Shown: positions 1-8,630, counted from the stretch's first letter. The stretch: DNA of 64,000 nt from CAWKDG01 sp963848355 (GCA_963848355.1 CAWKDG010000002.1:124001-188000), one strand, 5' to 3'. Made by a program: numbers and translations. Notes: a model not told the origin generated them from the letters alone.

Positions 1-316
1 CACTGAGCCCGTGCAAACGGCCCAGATACTGGACCTGTTCGCCGACGAGCATGCCGGGATATAACCCGCGTTCCTCAGGCATATATCCAAAACGCCGTCG
101 CTGAGCTTGCTCCACGGGCGCACCGTTCCAACGCACAGTCCCAGCATCAAGTTCAGTGAGACCGAAGATGGCACGCATCGTCGTCGTCTTGCCCGCGCCA
201 TTGGGCCCGAGAAAGCCGACCACCTGTCCTGCAGGCACGTCGAACGAGAGATCGTCAAGGGCGGTGAGGGACCCAAAGGTACGGCGAAGCCCCTCGAGCT
301 CCAACGATCCGGTCAT
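1..316 (-). CDS. ABC transporter ATP-binding protein, cut by window edge
   Basis: The minus-strand reading from an ATG at 316 gives an ABC ATPase N-terminus that runs off the window; about 105 residues are visible. The Walker A motif GPNGAGKTT lies near residues 37-45, preceded by the usual strand and 'AGQVVGF' turn, and a Q-loop-like region 'FGYMPEERGLYPGM' follows. The layout is that of NatA/CcmA-type exporter ATPases. The Walker B and signature motifs lie outside the window. The start is supported by a TAACCT box six bases upstream, suggesting a leaderless mRNA. It lies 56 bases downstream of the sigma-factor gene on the same strand; a membrane partner would be expected beyond base 1. Confidence 0.85.
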   Translation of the reverse strand, partial: MTGSLELEGLRRTFGSLTALDDLSFDVPAGQVVGFLGPNGAGKTTTMRAIFGLTELDAGTVRWNGAPVEQAQRRRFGYMPEERGLYPGMLVGEQVQYLGRLHGLS

Positions 317-322
317 GGTGGC

Positions 323-328
323 AGGTTA
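323..328 (-). promoter_or_regulatory. -10 box of a leaderless promoter (TAACCT)
   Basis: On the minus strand TAACCT is followed by six bases and then the ATG at 316, and there is no Shine-Dalgarno sequence. The same TANNNT-N5-8-start arrangement recurs at many genes in this window. Confidence 0.4.
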
Positions 329-372
329 TGTCATCGATCGCCAGCCGCCGCATCGTGTGAACATCCGCGATC

Positions 373-1659
373 TCACAGCGAATTTTGACCACGCTCGGTC
401 ATCTTGACCTCCTTCAACCTGCCCAACAGGTATCGGCGTTCTACCTCCGACGGTGCCAATGGCAGCGCGCGCTCGTAGGCCGCGGCGGCGGCAACCTGAT
501 CGCCACGGCGTCGCAGCAGGTCCGCTCGGGTCGCATCAAGCAGGTAGTACCGTTCCAGCCGCACGTCTGCGCTGAGCTGGGCGATGATCGCCAGCCCGGC
601 GTCGATGTCGCCGGCCATCGCCACCGCCACCGCCAGGTTGAGTCTGACCACCGGCGACGGCATCTGGCCTTCCAGCAGCGAGTAGAGGCCGGCGATCTCA
701 CGCCAGTCGGTGGCGGCGGCGCTGTCGGCACGGGCGTGGCAGGCGGCGATCGCCGCCTGCAGCTGGTAGGGCCCGACCTGCCGCCGACGCAGCGCCGATT
801 CGAGCAGGCGCAGCCCTTCTTCGATCTCCGCCTCATCCCATCCGCCCCGGTCCTGCTCCTCCAGCGTGATCAGCTCGCCGTCGTCGCCCACGCGGGCGTC
901 GCGACGCGAGTGGTGCAGCAGCATCAACGCCAGGGCGCCCGTCGCTTCGGGCTCATCGGGCATCAGGTCCTGCAGGGCCCGTGCCAGGCGGATCGCCTCA
1001 TCGCAGAGGCCGGCGCGGATCAGCTCCGCGCCCGAGGAGGCCGAATAGCCCTCGTTGAACATCAGGTAGAGCACAGCCAGCACCCCCGCCGTGCGCTCCG
1101 GCAGCAAGTACGCCGGTGGCACCCTGTAGGGGATCCCGGCGGCCGCGATCTTCGCCTTGGTGCGGGTTAGGCGCTTGGCCATCGTCGCTTCAGGCACCAG
1201 GAACGCGCGTGCGATCTCCGCCGTGGTGAGCCCGGCGAGGCTCCGCACCGTCAAGGCCACCCGACCCTCGAGTGGGAGTGCGGGGTGACAGCAGGTGAAG
1301 ATCAGCCGCAGGCGGTCGTCTTCGATCTCGTCGGTCTCATCGAACAGCTCAGACATCGCTTCCTCATCAGTGTCGGACTGCGTCCCCTCGCGGCCGGCCT
1401 GCTCCAGCAGCTCGGCGCCGCGGGCGCCACGCCGCAGCCGGTCGATGGCGCGGTTGCCGGCGACGGTCGTCAGCCAGGCGCCGGGGCGCTGCGGGACGCC
1501 ATCGACCGGCCACCGACGCGAGGCCTCCGCGAACGCCTCCTGCGCGCACTCCTCGGCCAGGTCCCAGTCGCCGGTGCGCCTGATCAGGGTGGCGACGACG
1601 CGGCCCCACTCCTCGCGGAAGGCCGCGTCGAGCACGCGCTGGACTGTGGGATCGGTCAT
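373..1659 (-). CDS. ECF42-type RNA polymerase sigma factor with C-terminal TPR region
   Basis: 428 residues. Residues 1-90 form sigma region 2 ('DWDLAEECAQEAFAEA', 'AWLTTVAGNRAIDRLRR'). A region 4 helix-turn-helix around residues 130-175 ('GLTTAEIARAFLVPEATMAKRL') follows. The rest is a long alpha-helical tail with TPR-like helices ('LYLMFNEGYSASSG', 'QLQAAIAACHARA'). This length and layout is characteristic of ECF42 sigma factors, which are encoded beside DGPF/YCII-like proteins, and exactly such a gene overlaps its 5' end by four bases (ATGA). No anti-sigma factor is present; in this family the C-terminal extension is thought to control activity. The group is certain from sequence and context; the signal sensed is unknown. 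Confidence 0.93.
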   Translation of the reverse strand: MTDPTVQRVLDAAFREEWGRVVATLIRRTGDWDLAEECAQEAFAEASRRWPVDGVPQRPGAWLTTVAGNRAIDRLRRGARGAELLEQAGREGTQSDTDEEAMSELFDETDEIEDDRLRLIFTCCHPALPLEGRVALTVRSLAGLTTAEIARAFLVPEATMAKRLTRTKAKIAAAGIPYRVPPAYLLPERTAGVLAVLYLMFNEGYSASSGAELIRAGLCDEAIRLARALQDLMPDEPEATGALALMLLHHSRRDARVGDDGELITLEEQDRGGWDEAEIEEGLRLLESALRRRQVGPYQLQAAIAACHARADSAAATDWREIAGLYSLLEGQMPSPVVRLNLAVAVAMAGDIDAGLAIIAQLSADVRLERYYLLDATRADLLRRRGDQVAAAAAYERALPLAPSEVERRYLLGRLKEVKMTERGQNSL

Positions 1660-2381
1660 TCGCTCCAGAAGGGACGCACCTCGATCATGTGGTGCCTGGC
1701 CAGCGGGTGGGTGGCGGCTATCGCGATCGCCTGCTCACGGTCGGCGCAGTTGATCACAGCGATCCCGCCGACGAACTCCTTGGTCTCGATGAACGGTCCG
1801 TCGCTGAGCAGTATCTCCCCGTCGCGGACCCGGACCGTCGTCGCCATATCTTTGTGCTGCAACGGGTGAGCAAAGACCTGTAGCCCGCGTCTTTCCAGGT
1901 CCTGCCACCAGGTCTGGCCCTCCCTGCGGATCGCCTCCTCCACGGCCGGCGCCGCCGGGATCCCGTCGAGGCACATCATCAGGCAGTAGGGAGCGCCGCG
2001 GGAGTCGTCGCCTCGTGCGAAACACTGTGCCTCGTCCGCTAGCTCCAACCCGTCTCGGAACGGTCGAATCTCGATCGCCTGGAACCAGGACGAGGGGTGC
2101 TTGGCCGCCACTTCAATCGCCTCGTCGAGGTCGGCACATTCGAGCACGTCGAAGCCCGCCACGAACTCCTTGGTCTCCGCGAACGGGCCGTCGGTCACCA
2201 GCGTCTCGCCGTCGCGCACACGCACCGTCGCCGCTGTCTCCGGGAGCTCCAGCTCCCGGCCCATCAGCCGGACGCCGCGACCATCCATCTCCTCGACCCA
2301 GCCCGGACACTCGCGCTGCAAGACGGTCAAGTCCTCCGGTGCCGGCAGCCCGTCAGCCCAGATGAAAAGGAGGTACTTCAT
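1656..2381 (-). CDS. Tandem DGPF (YCII-like) domain protein
   Basis: 241 residues from the ATG at 2381, which begins 'MKYLLFIWADG' and has a GGAAGCGAGG ribosome site. Two copies of the YCII/DGPF domain lie in tandem: each has the eponymous DGPF ('LVTDGPFAETKEFVAGF' and 'LLSDGPFIETKEFVGG'), an alpha-beta ferredoxin-like core, and a closing '(I)EIRPF/IEVRPFW'. Single-domain DGPF proteins are about 120 residues, so this is a fusion or duplication. DGPF proteins co-occur with ECF42 sigma factors; their biochemical role is not established. The gene overlaps the sigma gene by four bases and starts one base after the stop of a 29-codon ORF, so the three are probably co-translated. Confidence 0.92.
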   Translation of the reverse strand: MKYLLFIWADGLPAPEDLTVLQRECPGWVEEMDGRGVRLMGRELELPETAATVRVRDGETLVTDGPFAETKEFVAGFDVLECADLDEAIEVAAKHPSSWFQAIEIRPFRDGLELADEAQCFARGDDSRGAPYCLMMCLDGIPAAPAVEEAIRREGQTWWQDLERRGLQVFAHPLQHKDMATTVRVRDGEILLSDGPFIETKEFVGGIAVINCADREQAIAIAATHPLARHHMIEVRPFWSE

Positions 2382-2382
2382 G

Positions 2383-2472
2383 TCAGCCTCGCTTCCGGTA
2401 GTAGTAGCGGATGATCGCGTGTTCACGCGCCGCCTGCAGGTGCTGATTGATCTCTCGCTGTCGTTTGCTCAT
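2383..2472 (-). CDS. 29-residue basic peptide ORF translationally coupled to the DGPF gene
   Basis: An ATG at 2472 is preceded by a strong ribosome site (GGGAG, seven bases away) and reads 29 codons: MSKRQREINQHLQ then AAREHAIIRYYYRKRG. The product is strongly basic and rich in Arg, with a YYY cluster. Its TGA is separated from the DGPF ATG by one base, the geometry of termination-reinitiation coupling. I know no family for it. It may be a genuine small protein, a leader whose translation sets expression of the DGPF/sigma operon, or the remnant of a longer gene. The ribosome site argues that it is translated. Confidence 0.55.
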   Translation of the reverse strand: MSKRQREINQHLQAAREHAIIRYYYRKRG

Positions 2473-2994
2473 CTCACTTCTCCCTTGGTGCGGATGGGGC
2501 ACTTCCAAGCAGACGACGAACGGGATCCGTCCACATGGACACCTACACGACGGCGCCCTCCCACCAGCCTGCCGATCCGCCTCGCCACCGAGGTCGAGAC
2601 CCGCCCCTGTGGCTGGTTGAGTAGGCGCGACCTCCAGGTCGCCCTCCGGACCCGAACCCCCAGCGAGCCCGCAAGGACACCTCCCCACATGCCTGTTTGC
2701 CCGTGCTCGGCCTGCCGCTCTCTGTGGTTTCTTGGGTTCAGGTCGAGTGCCATTCCGACCATCGGCGGTCAGGAGCGAGCGCCCCGTTGCGCCCCGTGGG
2801 TGGTTCAAACCAGGTCGCCAGCGCGTGAGGGAGCCCCGGGTCGGATCCGTCCCCCGACCCAGGCAGCATGGTCCGGCGGGCTGGATCAACCCGTCAGCCG
2901 GGGCCGTGACCGACCCGAGGACCGGAAGCTCCCACTCCCCGGCATCTTTGGCGTCGATCAGCTGCGCCCGATCCGCCCACGATGCCACGTCGCG
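2473..2994. other. Intergenic stretch, about 520 bases, no gene recognised
   Basis: High GC sequence between the small coupled ORF and the nucleoside hydrolase stop. Frames are open by composition only; translations are low-complexity Arg/Gly/Pro with no domain. It must contain the promoter of the minus-strand ECF42 operon, but I see no clear -35/-10 pair. Confidence 0.5.
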
Positions 2995-3996
2995 TCACCG
3001 AGCGGCGAGGAGGGCGTCAATTCGTTGATTGAGTGCAGCTTGGTCGACTACGTGGACATACACGTCGTGATGACGACGGGGATTGGTCTGCCACGACAAC
3101 CCACCCCTTGCATTCATGACTGCCGCACCGCCCTCACCCAACTGAGAGAAGACGCCCTGCGTGCCACCGATTGCATACAGCAACGTGGGCCCGTCCCAAT
3201 CGCCATCCATGGGCGGTCCACAACCGAAGAGAGCTTCGTAGACGATGCGCATCGGATTGTCGGACACCGTCGTCGAACAGAGCATTCCACCGACCTTGGT
3301 GTTGATACCCGTGGAGCCGTCGACCCACGCGATCGGAGTGGGCCAATCCGCACCGCTCACCACCACTCGTGCCGAGGCGACGTCATATTGGGCGTTCGTG
3401 AACGGCACCGGCGCGCCGCCCGGGAACAGGCCGTCCTCGATCACGAGCTTCCGCACCTTGGACGCTATCAGCGCACGTCCATCAAGCGCACTACCCTGCC
3501 CGGCCTTCGACCGCAGCAAGCCGGCCAGGTTGGTGTACGCGCCGATTGCCACGATGGTCACGCTGTCGTCCGGTTGCCTAGCGAGAACGCGGCGATAGAG
3601 GGCAACGGCGTCGGGAACCTCGGCACTGCTGTGGATGGAGTGGGGAAGCCGACTGACCAGCGTGGCGCTGTAGCCGGTTCGGACGGTGTCCGCATCGCTG
3701 TCGGCGACTGCACCAACAGGAATGCGGCTGTGACCGTAGGCGGTATCGACAGCATCGATGGCAGCCACGGCCACCGTGTTCCGGATGTCGGACATGACGC
3801 CCAGGATCTCGACCTTGCCTCGTTGTTGGAGAACGTTGGCCATTCCCACGGCGGTGGCATCGTCCCAGTAGAGAGACAGGTCGGTATCGATGATGATGTG
3901 AGGTACGGGCCGAATCGCCGGCATACCGCGCGGGGCCGACGCAACCGGCCCGCAGGCAGCCATGACCAAAAGCGCGGCGACAGCGGCGCCCACCAT
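2995..3996 (-). CDS. Lipoprotein of the inosine-uridine nucleoside hydrolase family
   Basis: 333 residues from the ATG at 3996. A hydrophobic signal segment ends in a lipobox-like 'LVMAAC', so the protein should be anchored outside the membrane. The mature part begins with the calcium and ribose-binding motif of nucleoside hydrolases, 'IIIDTDLSLYWDDATA' (family pattern DxDxxxDD). Later segments fit the same fold: 'VTIVAIGAYTNLAGLL', 'PFTNAQYDVASARVVV'. Family members hydrolyse the N-glycosidic bond of ribonucleosides; the substrate here is unknown. An in-frame GTG at 4044 and an ATG at 4140 lie upstream, but the signal peptide favours the shorter form. An extracytoplasmic IUNH suggests scavenging of environmental nucleosides. 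GC content looks lower than in neighbouring genes. Confidence 0.85.
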   Translation of the reverse strand: MVGAAVAALLVMAACGPVASAPRGMPAIRPVPHIIIDTDLSLYWDDATAVGMANVLQQRGKVEILGVMSDIRNTVAVAAIDAVDTAYGHSRIPVGAVADSDADTVRTGYSATLVSRLPHSIHSSAEVPDAVALYRRVLARQPDDSVTIVAIGAYTNLAGLLRSKAGQGSALDGRALIASKVRKLVIEDGLFPGGAPVPFTNAQYDVASARVVVSGADWPTPIAWVDGSTGINTKVGGMLCSTTVSDNPMRIVYEALFGCGPPMDGDWDGPTLLYAIGGTQGVFSQLGEGGAAVMNARGGLSWQTNPRRHHDVYVHVVDQAALNQRIDALLAAR

Positions 3997-4153
3997 CGCT
4001 CCTCGCCGTCGTCCGTAGCGCTCGACGGGTAGGTGTGGCTGCACGACGTTTGGTCTCTCATGGTCCACGAATGAATCAGACCATGAATTCCCGTGGTGGC
4101 GCTGTGTCCGTCCGGCACGGGCGGAGCAGGAGCGCGGCACGACAGCGTGCGAA

Positions 4154-5587
4154 TCAGATCACGGTCTCCGAGTTGGCCGCCGTCGCGCCGGCGAAACGGC
4201 CAAAGAGCGTCGAGTCGCCGAGCGACAGGCCGGAGGCGTAGCCGAAGGAGCAGATCCCGGATGTACTCCGACCCGCCGCAAACAACCCGGGGATCAGCCC
4301 CCCCGAGAGATCTACGACCTCACCGGCGACGGTCGTCTCGAGGCCACCGAGTGTGAATGGGGCATACGGTGCCGAGCCGCTCCTCAAGTCGAACGCGCCG
4401 AGAGGCGGAACAAGGGGCCGGACACGCTCATGCCGCTTATGGAATACGGGGTCGGAGCCGAACTGGGCGTGCCGGTTGTACAGACCGAGGGTCGCCTCGA
4501 GTGACCCCGCCGGCAACCCCATCTCGATCTCCAACTCGTCGACGGTCTCGCAGACCCACGAGGCCTCGAGGCCCATCCAGTTAGGTTCGTACCCGGCCTC
4601 GTCGATCACCAGGAAACACGTGGCGTCGCGCTCATAGAGAGCGGCCTGACCGACCCGGCCCATATACGTATCCTCGTTGATGAAGCGCTGGCCGCTACCG
4701 TCGACGATGATTCCCTCGATCAACCGTCTCGGCGGGATGATCGGAAGTGAGACTTCACCAGCGTGCATGTTCTTGACCCGGGCCCCGACGGCCTGGGCCA
4801 TCTCGATCCCCCGGCCATCGTCGGCCTCGGTCCCGACCTTCCAGGTTCCGAGGAGGAGGGTCGGGGCGTGTCGCCGCAGCATCGCTTCGTTCCAAATGAA
4901 CCCGCCGGCGGTGAGAACAACGCCGCGGCGAGCTTTGACCACCAGCTGTTCGCCATAGCGGGTGGCGACGGCCCCGATCACACGTTCACCATCGACGATC
5001 AGGTGTTCGACCCGAGTGTCGTAGGAGACGTCCGCCCCCGCCGCCACAGCCGCTTCGGAGAGTTTCTGCATGAGGAGCCATCCCGTCGAGCGCTTGGTCT
5101 TGGCCAGATGACCGCGGGGGGCCGGCGTGGCGATCTCGTTGAACGGCCACGCGTCCTCGCCACCGGACCACACGAGGCCCTCCGTCCCCGAGGGAGCCAT
5201 CTGGGTTTCGACATCGAGCCGGGCGTCGTACTCGACACCGCGTGCCACCAGCCAGTCGAAGTGATCAAGGCTGGCCTCGGCGTAGGCGACGATCTTCGCC
5301 TCGTCGGGCTCCGGTCCGCACGCCGCCATCAGGTAGCGCACCATGTTGTCGACCGAGTCCTCGAACCCGCAGGCGGCCTGGACCGGTGTGCCCCCACCCA
5401 GATAGATGATGCCCTCGGACAACGCCGCCGCACCTCCAGCCCCGGACGCCCGCTCGGCCACGAGCACCTCGGCTCCAACCTCGCGGGCGGCGTGGGCCGC
5501 GCAGGAACCCGCCGCTCCGAAACCGGCCACGAGAACGTCGGTTTCCAGGTCGAACGAGCCGATCTCGCTGCGGTCGATCGGCCTCAC
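4154..5587 (-). CDS. FAD-dependent oxidoreductase, fumarate reductase/3-ketosteroid dehydrogenase family
   Basis: 477 residues. The N-terminal dinucleotide-binding motif 'VLVAGFGAAGSCAAHAA' (near residues 18-34) is followed by an acidic end of strand 2 ('VLVAERASGAGGAAALS'), as in FAD_binding_2 proteins. A second FAD segment is 'RRGVVLTAGGFIWNEAML', and the C-terminus has 'PGLFAAGRSTSGICSFGYASGLSLGDSTLFGRFAG', here given only to locate the closing FAD site (residues about 430-470). Family members reduce or desaturate fumarate, ketosteroids or similar. No heme, quinone or steroid-pathway gene is adjacent, so the substrate cannot be named. It is transcribed away from the PPOX gene's 3' end, 114 bases apart on the same strand. 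Confidence 0.87.
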   Translation of the reverse strand: MRPIDRSEIGSFDLETDVLVAGFGAAGSCAAHAAREVGAEVLVAERASGAGGAAALSEGIIYLGGGTPVQAACGFEDSVDNMVRYLMAACGPEPDEAKIVAYAEASLDHFDWLVARGVEYDARLDVETQMAPSGTEGLVWSGGEDAWPFNEIATPAPRGHLAKTKRSTGWLLMQKLSEAAVAAGADVSYDTRVEHLIVDGERVIGAVATRYGEQLVVKARRGVVLTAGGFIWNEAMLRRHAPTLLLGTWKVGTEADDGRGIEMAQAVGARVKNMHAGEVSLPIIPPRRLIEGIIVDGSGQRFINEDTYMGRVGQAALYERDATCFLVIDEAGYEPNWMGLEASWVCETVDELEIEMGLPAGSLEATLGLYNRHAQFGSDPVFHKRHERVRPLVPPLGAFDLRSGSAPYAPFTLGGLETTVAGEVVDLSGGLIPGLFAAGRSTSGICSFGYASGLSLGDSTLFGRFAGATAANSETVI

Positions 5588-5701
5588 GTACCCTCCCGGT
5601 GCCTGGGATGCCCTTGGGGAACGGCGGCCGTGCTCGTCATGGGGCCGGAGTCTAGGAAAGGGAGCGACGACCCCGTTTCCCGGGGTCCCGGCGCCGAGCC
5701 G

Positions 5702-6142
5702 CTAAGAACCGGTCGTGGGACGGATCAGTCGGTAATGCAGCGTGGTCCAGCCCCGCAGCCGGTGATACCGCGGAATGAGGGTTCCGTGAAGAAGTGGGTG
5801 CTTCTGGGCGAGCAGTCGCGCAGCGTGTTCGGACCCGACGCCGTCGAGGAGCCGGGCCTCGGCCGGGATCGCCGGGCCAAGGGGTCGGCCTCGTACCGTC
5901 GAGGGTGCGACTTCTACTCGGGTGGTGTGTCTGAGCCGCTTTGCTTTTCCCGTCGCGTCCCAGGTGCGGAAAAACGCCGTGTCCCCGACCACGACCATGT
6001 TCACGGGTGTGGCCACTGCCGTGCCATCGCGTCGAAAGGTTGTGAGCAGCACGTACTTCGACAGGCTGAGGGGCGCAAAATAACCCGACTTGTCGCTCGG
6101 GGACGGGCCTCCGGCGTCATTGTCCTCATCCGCCACAGCCAC
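5702..6142 (-). CDS. PPOX-class (F420-type) pyridoxamine-phosphate-oxidase-like protein
   Basis: 146 residues, a split beta-barrel flavin/deazaflavin fold. 'SKYVLLTTFRRDGTAVATPV' and 'FFRTWDATGKAKRLRHTTRV' match the subgroup annotated in mycobacteria as Rv2061c-like PPOX-class F420-dependent enzymes. It begins with a GTG at 6142; an ATG-free N-terminal tail of about 20 residues precedes the conserved core. Cofactor preference (F420 or FMN) cannot be read from the sequence. It is divergent from the GntR operon, with about 180 bases between. The second F420-type protein in the window (58471-58920) makes F420 use by the organism likely. Confidence 0.85.
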   Translation of the reverse strand: MAVADEDNDAGGPSPSDKSGYFAPLSLSKYVLLTTFRRDGTAVATPVNMVVVGDTAFFRTWDATGKAKRLRHTTRVEVAPSTVRGRPLGPAIPAEARLLDGVGSEHAARLLAQKHPLLHGTLIPRYHRLRGWTTLHYRLIRPTTGS

Positions 6143-6284
6143 CCCACCGCCCCGTTAGCACCCGACCGAGGCAGCACCGTGCTCGGAGCCCGTTCTCCAG
6201 CGCCGGCCCGCCCCTCAGAGTGTGGGGCACCTCGTCGGGATCCGACAAGCGAGGAATCACCTGCGGTCGTCGTGGTGACCACCG

Positions 6285-6313
6285 TTGCTATTGTCCTAAT
6301 CTTCTAGTACATT
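6285..6313 (+). promoter_or_regulatory. Promoter of the GntR-ABC operon, leaderless
   Basis: TTGCTA at 6285-6290, a 17-base spacer, then TACATT at 6308-6313, followed by seven bases and the ATG at 6321. No Shine-Dalgarno is present, so transcription probably starts at or next to the start codon. The AT-rich stretch stands out from its surroundings. Confidence 0.65.
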
Positions 6314-6320
6314 CACACGT

Positions 6321-6737
6321 ATGGCCTTGGAGCCGATGATCCAGTTCCGGCTCGACCGCTCATCGGGTGTGCCCGCGTACCGCCAACTCGTCGACCAGGT
6401 CCGTCAGGCCTTGCGACTGGGTCTGCTTCGACCCGGCGATCAACTACCAACCGTCCGCGACGTGGTCAAGCAGATCGCGATCAATCCCAACACGGTTCAC
6501 CGGGCCTACCGCGACCTCGAACAACAGGGCCTCACCGAAGGGCGTCCGGGAAGCGGCACGTTCATCACGCGCGCCCTGTCCGAGGTTCCCGCACAGCAAC
6601 AGGCCCTTCAGCGCCAACTCGAGAAGTGGATGCGCTCGGCCCGGGATGCCGGCCTCGGCGAGGAAGCGATCTCCGCCCTCGTCACCGAGGCCATGCGCTC
6701 GTCAGAAAGGGAGGGACCAGATGACAGCCGCGCTTGA
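6321..6737 (+). CDS. GntR-family regulator, YtrA subfamily
   Basis: 138 residues. Residues 8-75 are a GntR winged helix ('PAYRQLVDQVRQALRLGLLRPGDQLPTVRDVV', 'IAINPNTVHRAYRDLEQQGL', 'GSGTFI'). The short C-terminal helical tail has no effector-binding domain, as in the YtrA subgroup, which sits first in ABC-transporter operons and represses them. The next two genes are an ABC ATPase (overlap 17 bases) and a membrane permease, so this is very probably the operon's own repressor. The start is set by the -10 box seven bases upstream. Confidence 0.93.
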   Translation: MALEPMIQFRLDRSSGVPAYRQLVDQVRQALRLGLLRPGDQLPTVRDVVKQIAINPNTVHRAYRDLEQQGLTEGRPGSGTFITRALSEVPAQQQALQRQLEKWMRSARDAGLGEEAISALVTEAMRSSEREGPDDSRA

Positions 6738-7629
6738 AACGGAGGGCCTGGGGCGCCGTTACCGTACGACGTGGGGACTGAGGGACTGCAGTCTCTCCGT
6801 TCCCGAGGGGAGCATCACCGGCCTCGTCGGTCCGAACGGCGCCGGCAAGTCGACTCTGCTACGCCTCGCTGCCGGCATCTCGCGGCCGACAACCGGACGA
6901 GTGAGCATCTTCGGCCAGGAGGTTCACCCGAACTCCACAGCACATCTCAGCAGGATCGGCTACTTCGATCAGTCCCGGCCGCTCTACGCGGGCTTCCGGG
7001 TGGACGACATGCTGACGCTCGGTCGGCGTTTGAATCCGACCTGGGACGATGTGTCGGCGCGGCAATGGCTCGACGATCTCGGCATTTCCACCAAGGACAA
7101 GGTCGGCAAGCTCTCTCTGGGCCAGCAGGCGGAGGTGGCGCTCACCGTCTGCATGGGCAAGCGTCCCGACCTTCTTCTCTTGGACGAGCCGGTGGCGAGC
7201 CTCGATCCGTTGGCCCGTCGTCAGCTCCTCCAGACACTCATGGGAACGGTCGCCGAACGAGGGACGACGGTCTTCCTCTCGTCACACATCATCAGCGAGC
7301 TCGAACCGGTGTGCGACTACCTCATCATCCTTTCGGCATCCCACGTTCAGCTCACGGGATCGATCGACTCGCTTCTGGCCACTCATCGGATCCTCGTCGG
7401 CCCTCGGGAGGACGGCCCTCCCACTGGGATCGACCTGATCTCCGCGCAGTCGACGGGGCGACAGACGACGCTTCTGGTTCGGGGAGACCCTCCCGATTTG
7501 GGACCGGACTGGCAGCACCTCCAACCAGGACTCGATGAGATCGTGCTGGCCTACCTTTCCCAGCCCGGGACACCTTCGAACACTTCGCTCACCGTCGACC
7601 ACCGTCCGGAACGGGGGGGAGATTCATGA
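6721..7629 (+). CDS. ABC transporter ATP-binding protein (YtrB-like)
   Basis: 302 residues from the ATG at 6721, inside the end of the GntR gene. Walker A 'GPNGAGKSTLL' is near residues 38-48. The signature 'KLSLGQQAEVAL' is a variant (LSLGQ) of LSGGQ. Walker B 'LLLLDEPVASLDP' and the H-loop region 'VFLSSHIISELE' follow. The tail after about residue 215 has no recognised domain. It powers the permease encoded next and may export a peptide or an antibiotic; the substrate is not evident. It overlaps the permease gene by four bases (ATGA), so the three genes form one operon. Confidence 0.93.
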   Translation: MTAALETEGLGRRYRTTWGLRDCSLSVPEGSITGLVGPNGAGKSTLLRLAAGISRPTTGRVSIFGQEVHPNSTAHLSRIGYFDQSRPLYAGFRVDDMLTLGRRLNPTWDDVSARQWLDDLGISTKDKVGKLSLGQQAEVALTVCMGKRPDLLLLDEPVASLDPLARRQLLQTLMGTVAERGTTVFLSSHIISELEPVCDYLIILSASHVQLTGSIDSLLATHRILVGPREDGPPTGIDLISAQSTGRQTTLLVRGDPPDLGPDWQHLQPGLDEIVLAYLSQPGTPSNTSLTVDHRPERGGDS

Positions 7630-8630
7630 TCTGGCTGGCGTGGCGCCGTCATCGGCTCGCTCTCATCGTGGTCGGCGGTTCGCTCGCCGCCCTTGCACTG
7701 TGGCTGTTCATCGTGGCGCACTCGTTCGAGGTGGCGATGCAGAGTCATCAACGCAATGGCTGCACGATCCTCACTAGCTGCAACGGTGCCTCCCACGGCG
7801 TGTTCGCCCTCCAGAACCAGGCCGGCTTCCTGTCCTTGTTTCTGTTCTTGGTCCCCTGCCTCCTGGGGGTCGTCCTGGGCGCCCCTCTCGTCGCCGGAGA
7901 GATCCAACAACGCACGAACCGTCTGGTATGGACGCAGAACATCTCTCGAACGAGGTGGCTCGCCATCAAGTGGCTGGTCGTCGGCCTGATAGCTGTGGCT
8001 CTCGTTGCTCTTCTGCAGATCCTGGTGCAGTGGTGGTCAAGCCACGTCCTCGTCAACTTTCTCGAGACCGGTGCGTATCTCGGGTCGAACAGGATCACAC
8101 CCCGCCTCTTCGGCGTCACCGGTGTGGTCCCGATCGCCTACACCCTCTTCGCCTTCTCTCTCGGGGCCGCCCTCGGAGCCCTCTTCAGGCGAACGGTATG
8201 GGCCGTCGTCGGGACCATCGTCGTCTATAGCGCAGCAGCGGTTCTGGTCGTGTTCAATATTCGGGCGTACCAGCTCTCATCACCTGTCTTCGTTCAGCAG
8301 AGGTTCGCCCTGAGCGGTCCAACGGTGACTTACCTGCCTCAGGTCGCTTTCCGCCAGCCGGCTTGGAATCTCGGTTACGGCTTTCGACTTGTTCCCGGTT
8401 TTTCCAGCCCTTCCTCCGCCAACGCGATCGCCCAACGTTGTCAGGATCGGAACTACAACTTCGCGCCCTATCTCCACTGCCTGGCTGCCCATCATGTCGA
8501 AGCGGGGTCGTTCTTCCAACCGGCGAATCGCTATTGGCAGCTTCAGTGGAGCGAAGCGGCCATCTACGTTGCCGCTGCACTCATTCTCTTCGGAGTGGCA
8601 CTCTGGGCAGTGCGACGGTGGCGAGCGTGA
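7626..8630 (+). CDS. ABC transporter permease
   Basis: 334 residues with about six hydrophobic segments: near residues 13-33, 60-85, 110-135, 165-190, 195-215 and 310-328. Between segments 4-5 and the last there is a long extracytoplasmic loop (about residues 220-305) rich in aromatic residues and containing two Cys. 'PLVAGEIQQRTNRLVWTQNI' is typical of ABC-2 or YtrC-type permeases regulated by YtrA repressors. It is translationally coupled to the ATPase. The exported or sensed ligand is unknown. Confidence 0.88.
   Translation: MIWLAWRRHRLALIVVGGSLAALALWLFIVAHSFEVAMQSHQRNGCTILTSCNGASHGVFALQNQAGFLSLFLFLVPCLLGVVLGAPLVAGEIQQRTNRLVWTQNISRTRWLAIKWLVVGLIAVALVALLQILVQWWSSHVLVNFLETGAYLGSNRITPRLFGVTGVVPIAYTLFAFSLGAALGALFRRTVWAVVGTIVVYSAAAVLVVFNIRAYQLSSPVFVQQRFALSGPTVTYLPQVAFRQPAWNLGYGFRLVPGFSSPSSANAIAQRCQDRNYNFAPYLHCLAAHHVEAGSFFQPANRYWQLQWSEAAIYVAAALILFGVALWAVRRWRA

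Noticed and set aside
2383..2988. Long minus-strand frame of 201 codons ending in the 29-codon ORF
   Set aside because: Only the last 29 codons have a ribosome site and protein-like character; the rest is Arg/Gly/Pro low complexity.
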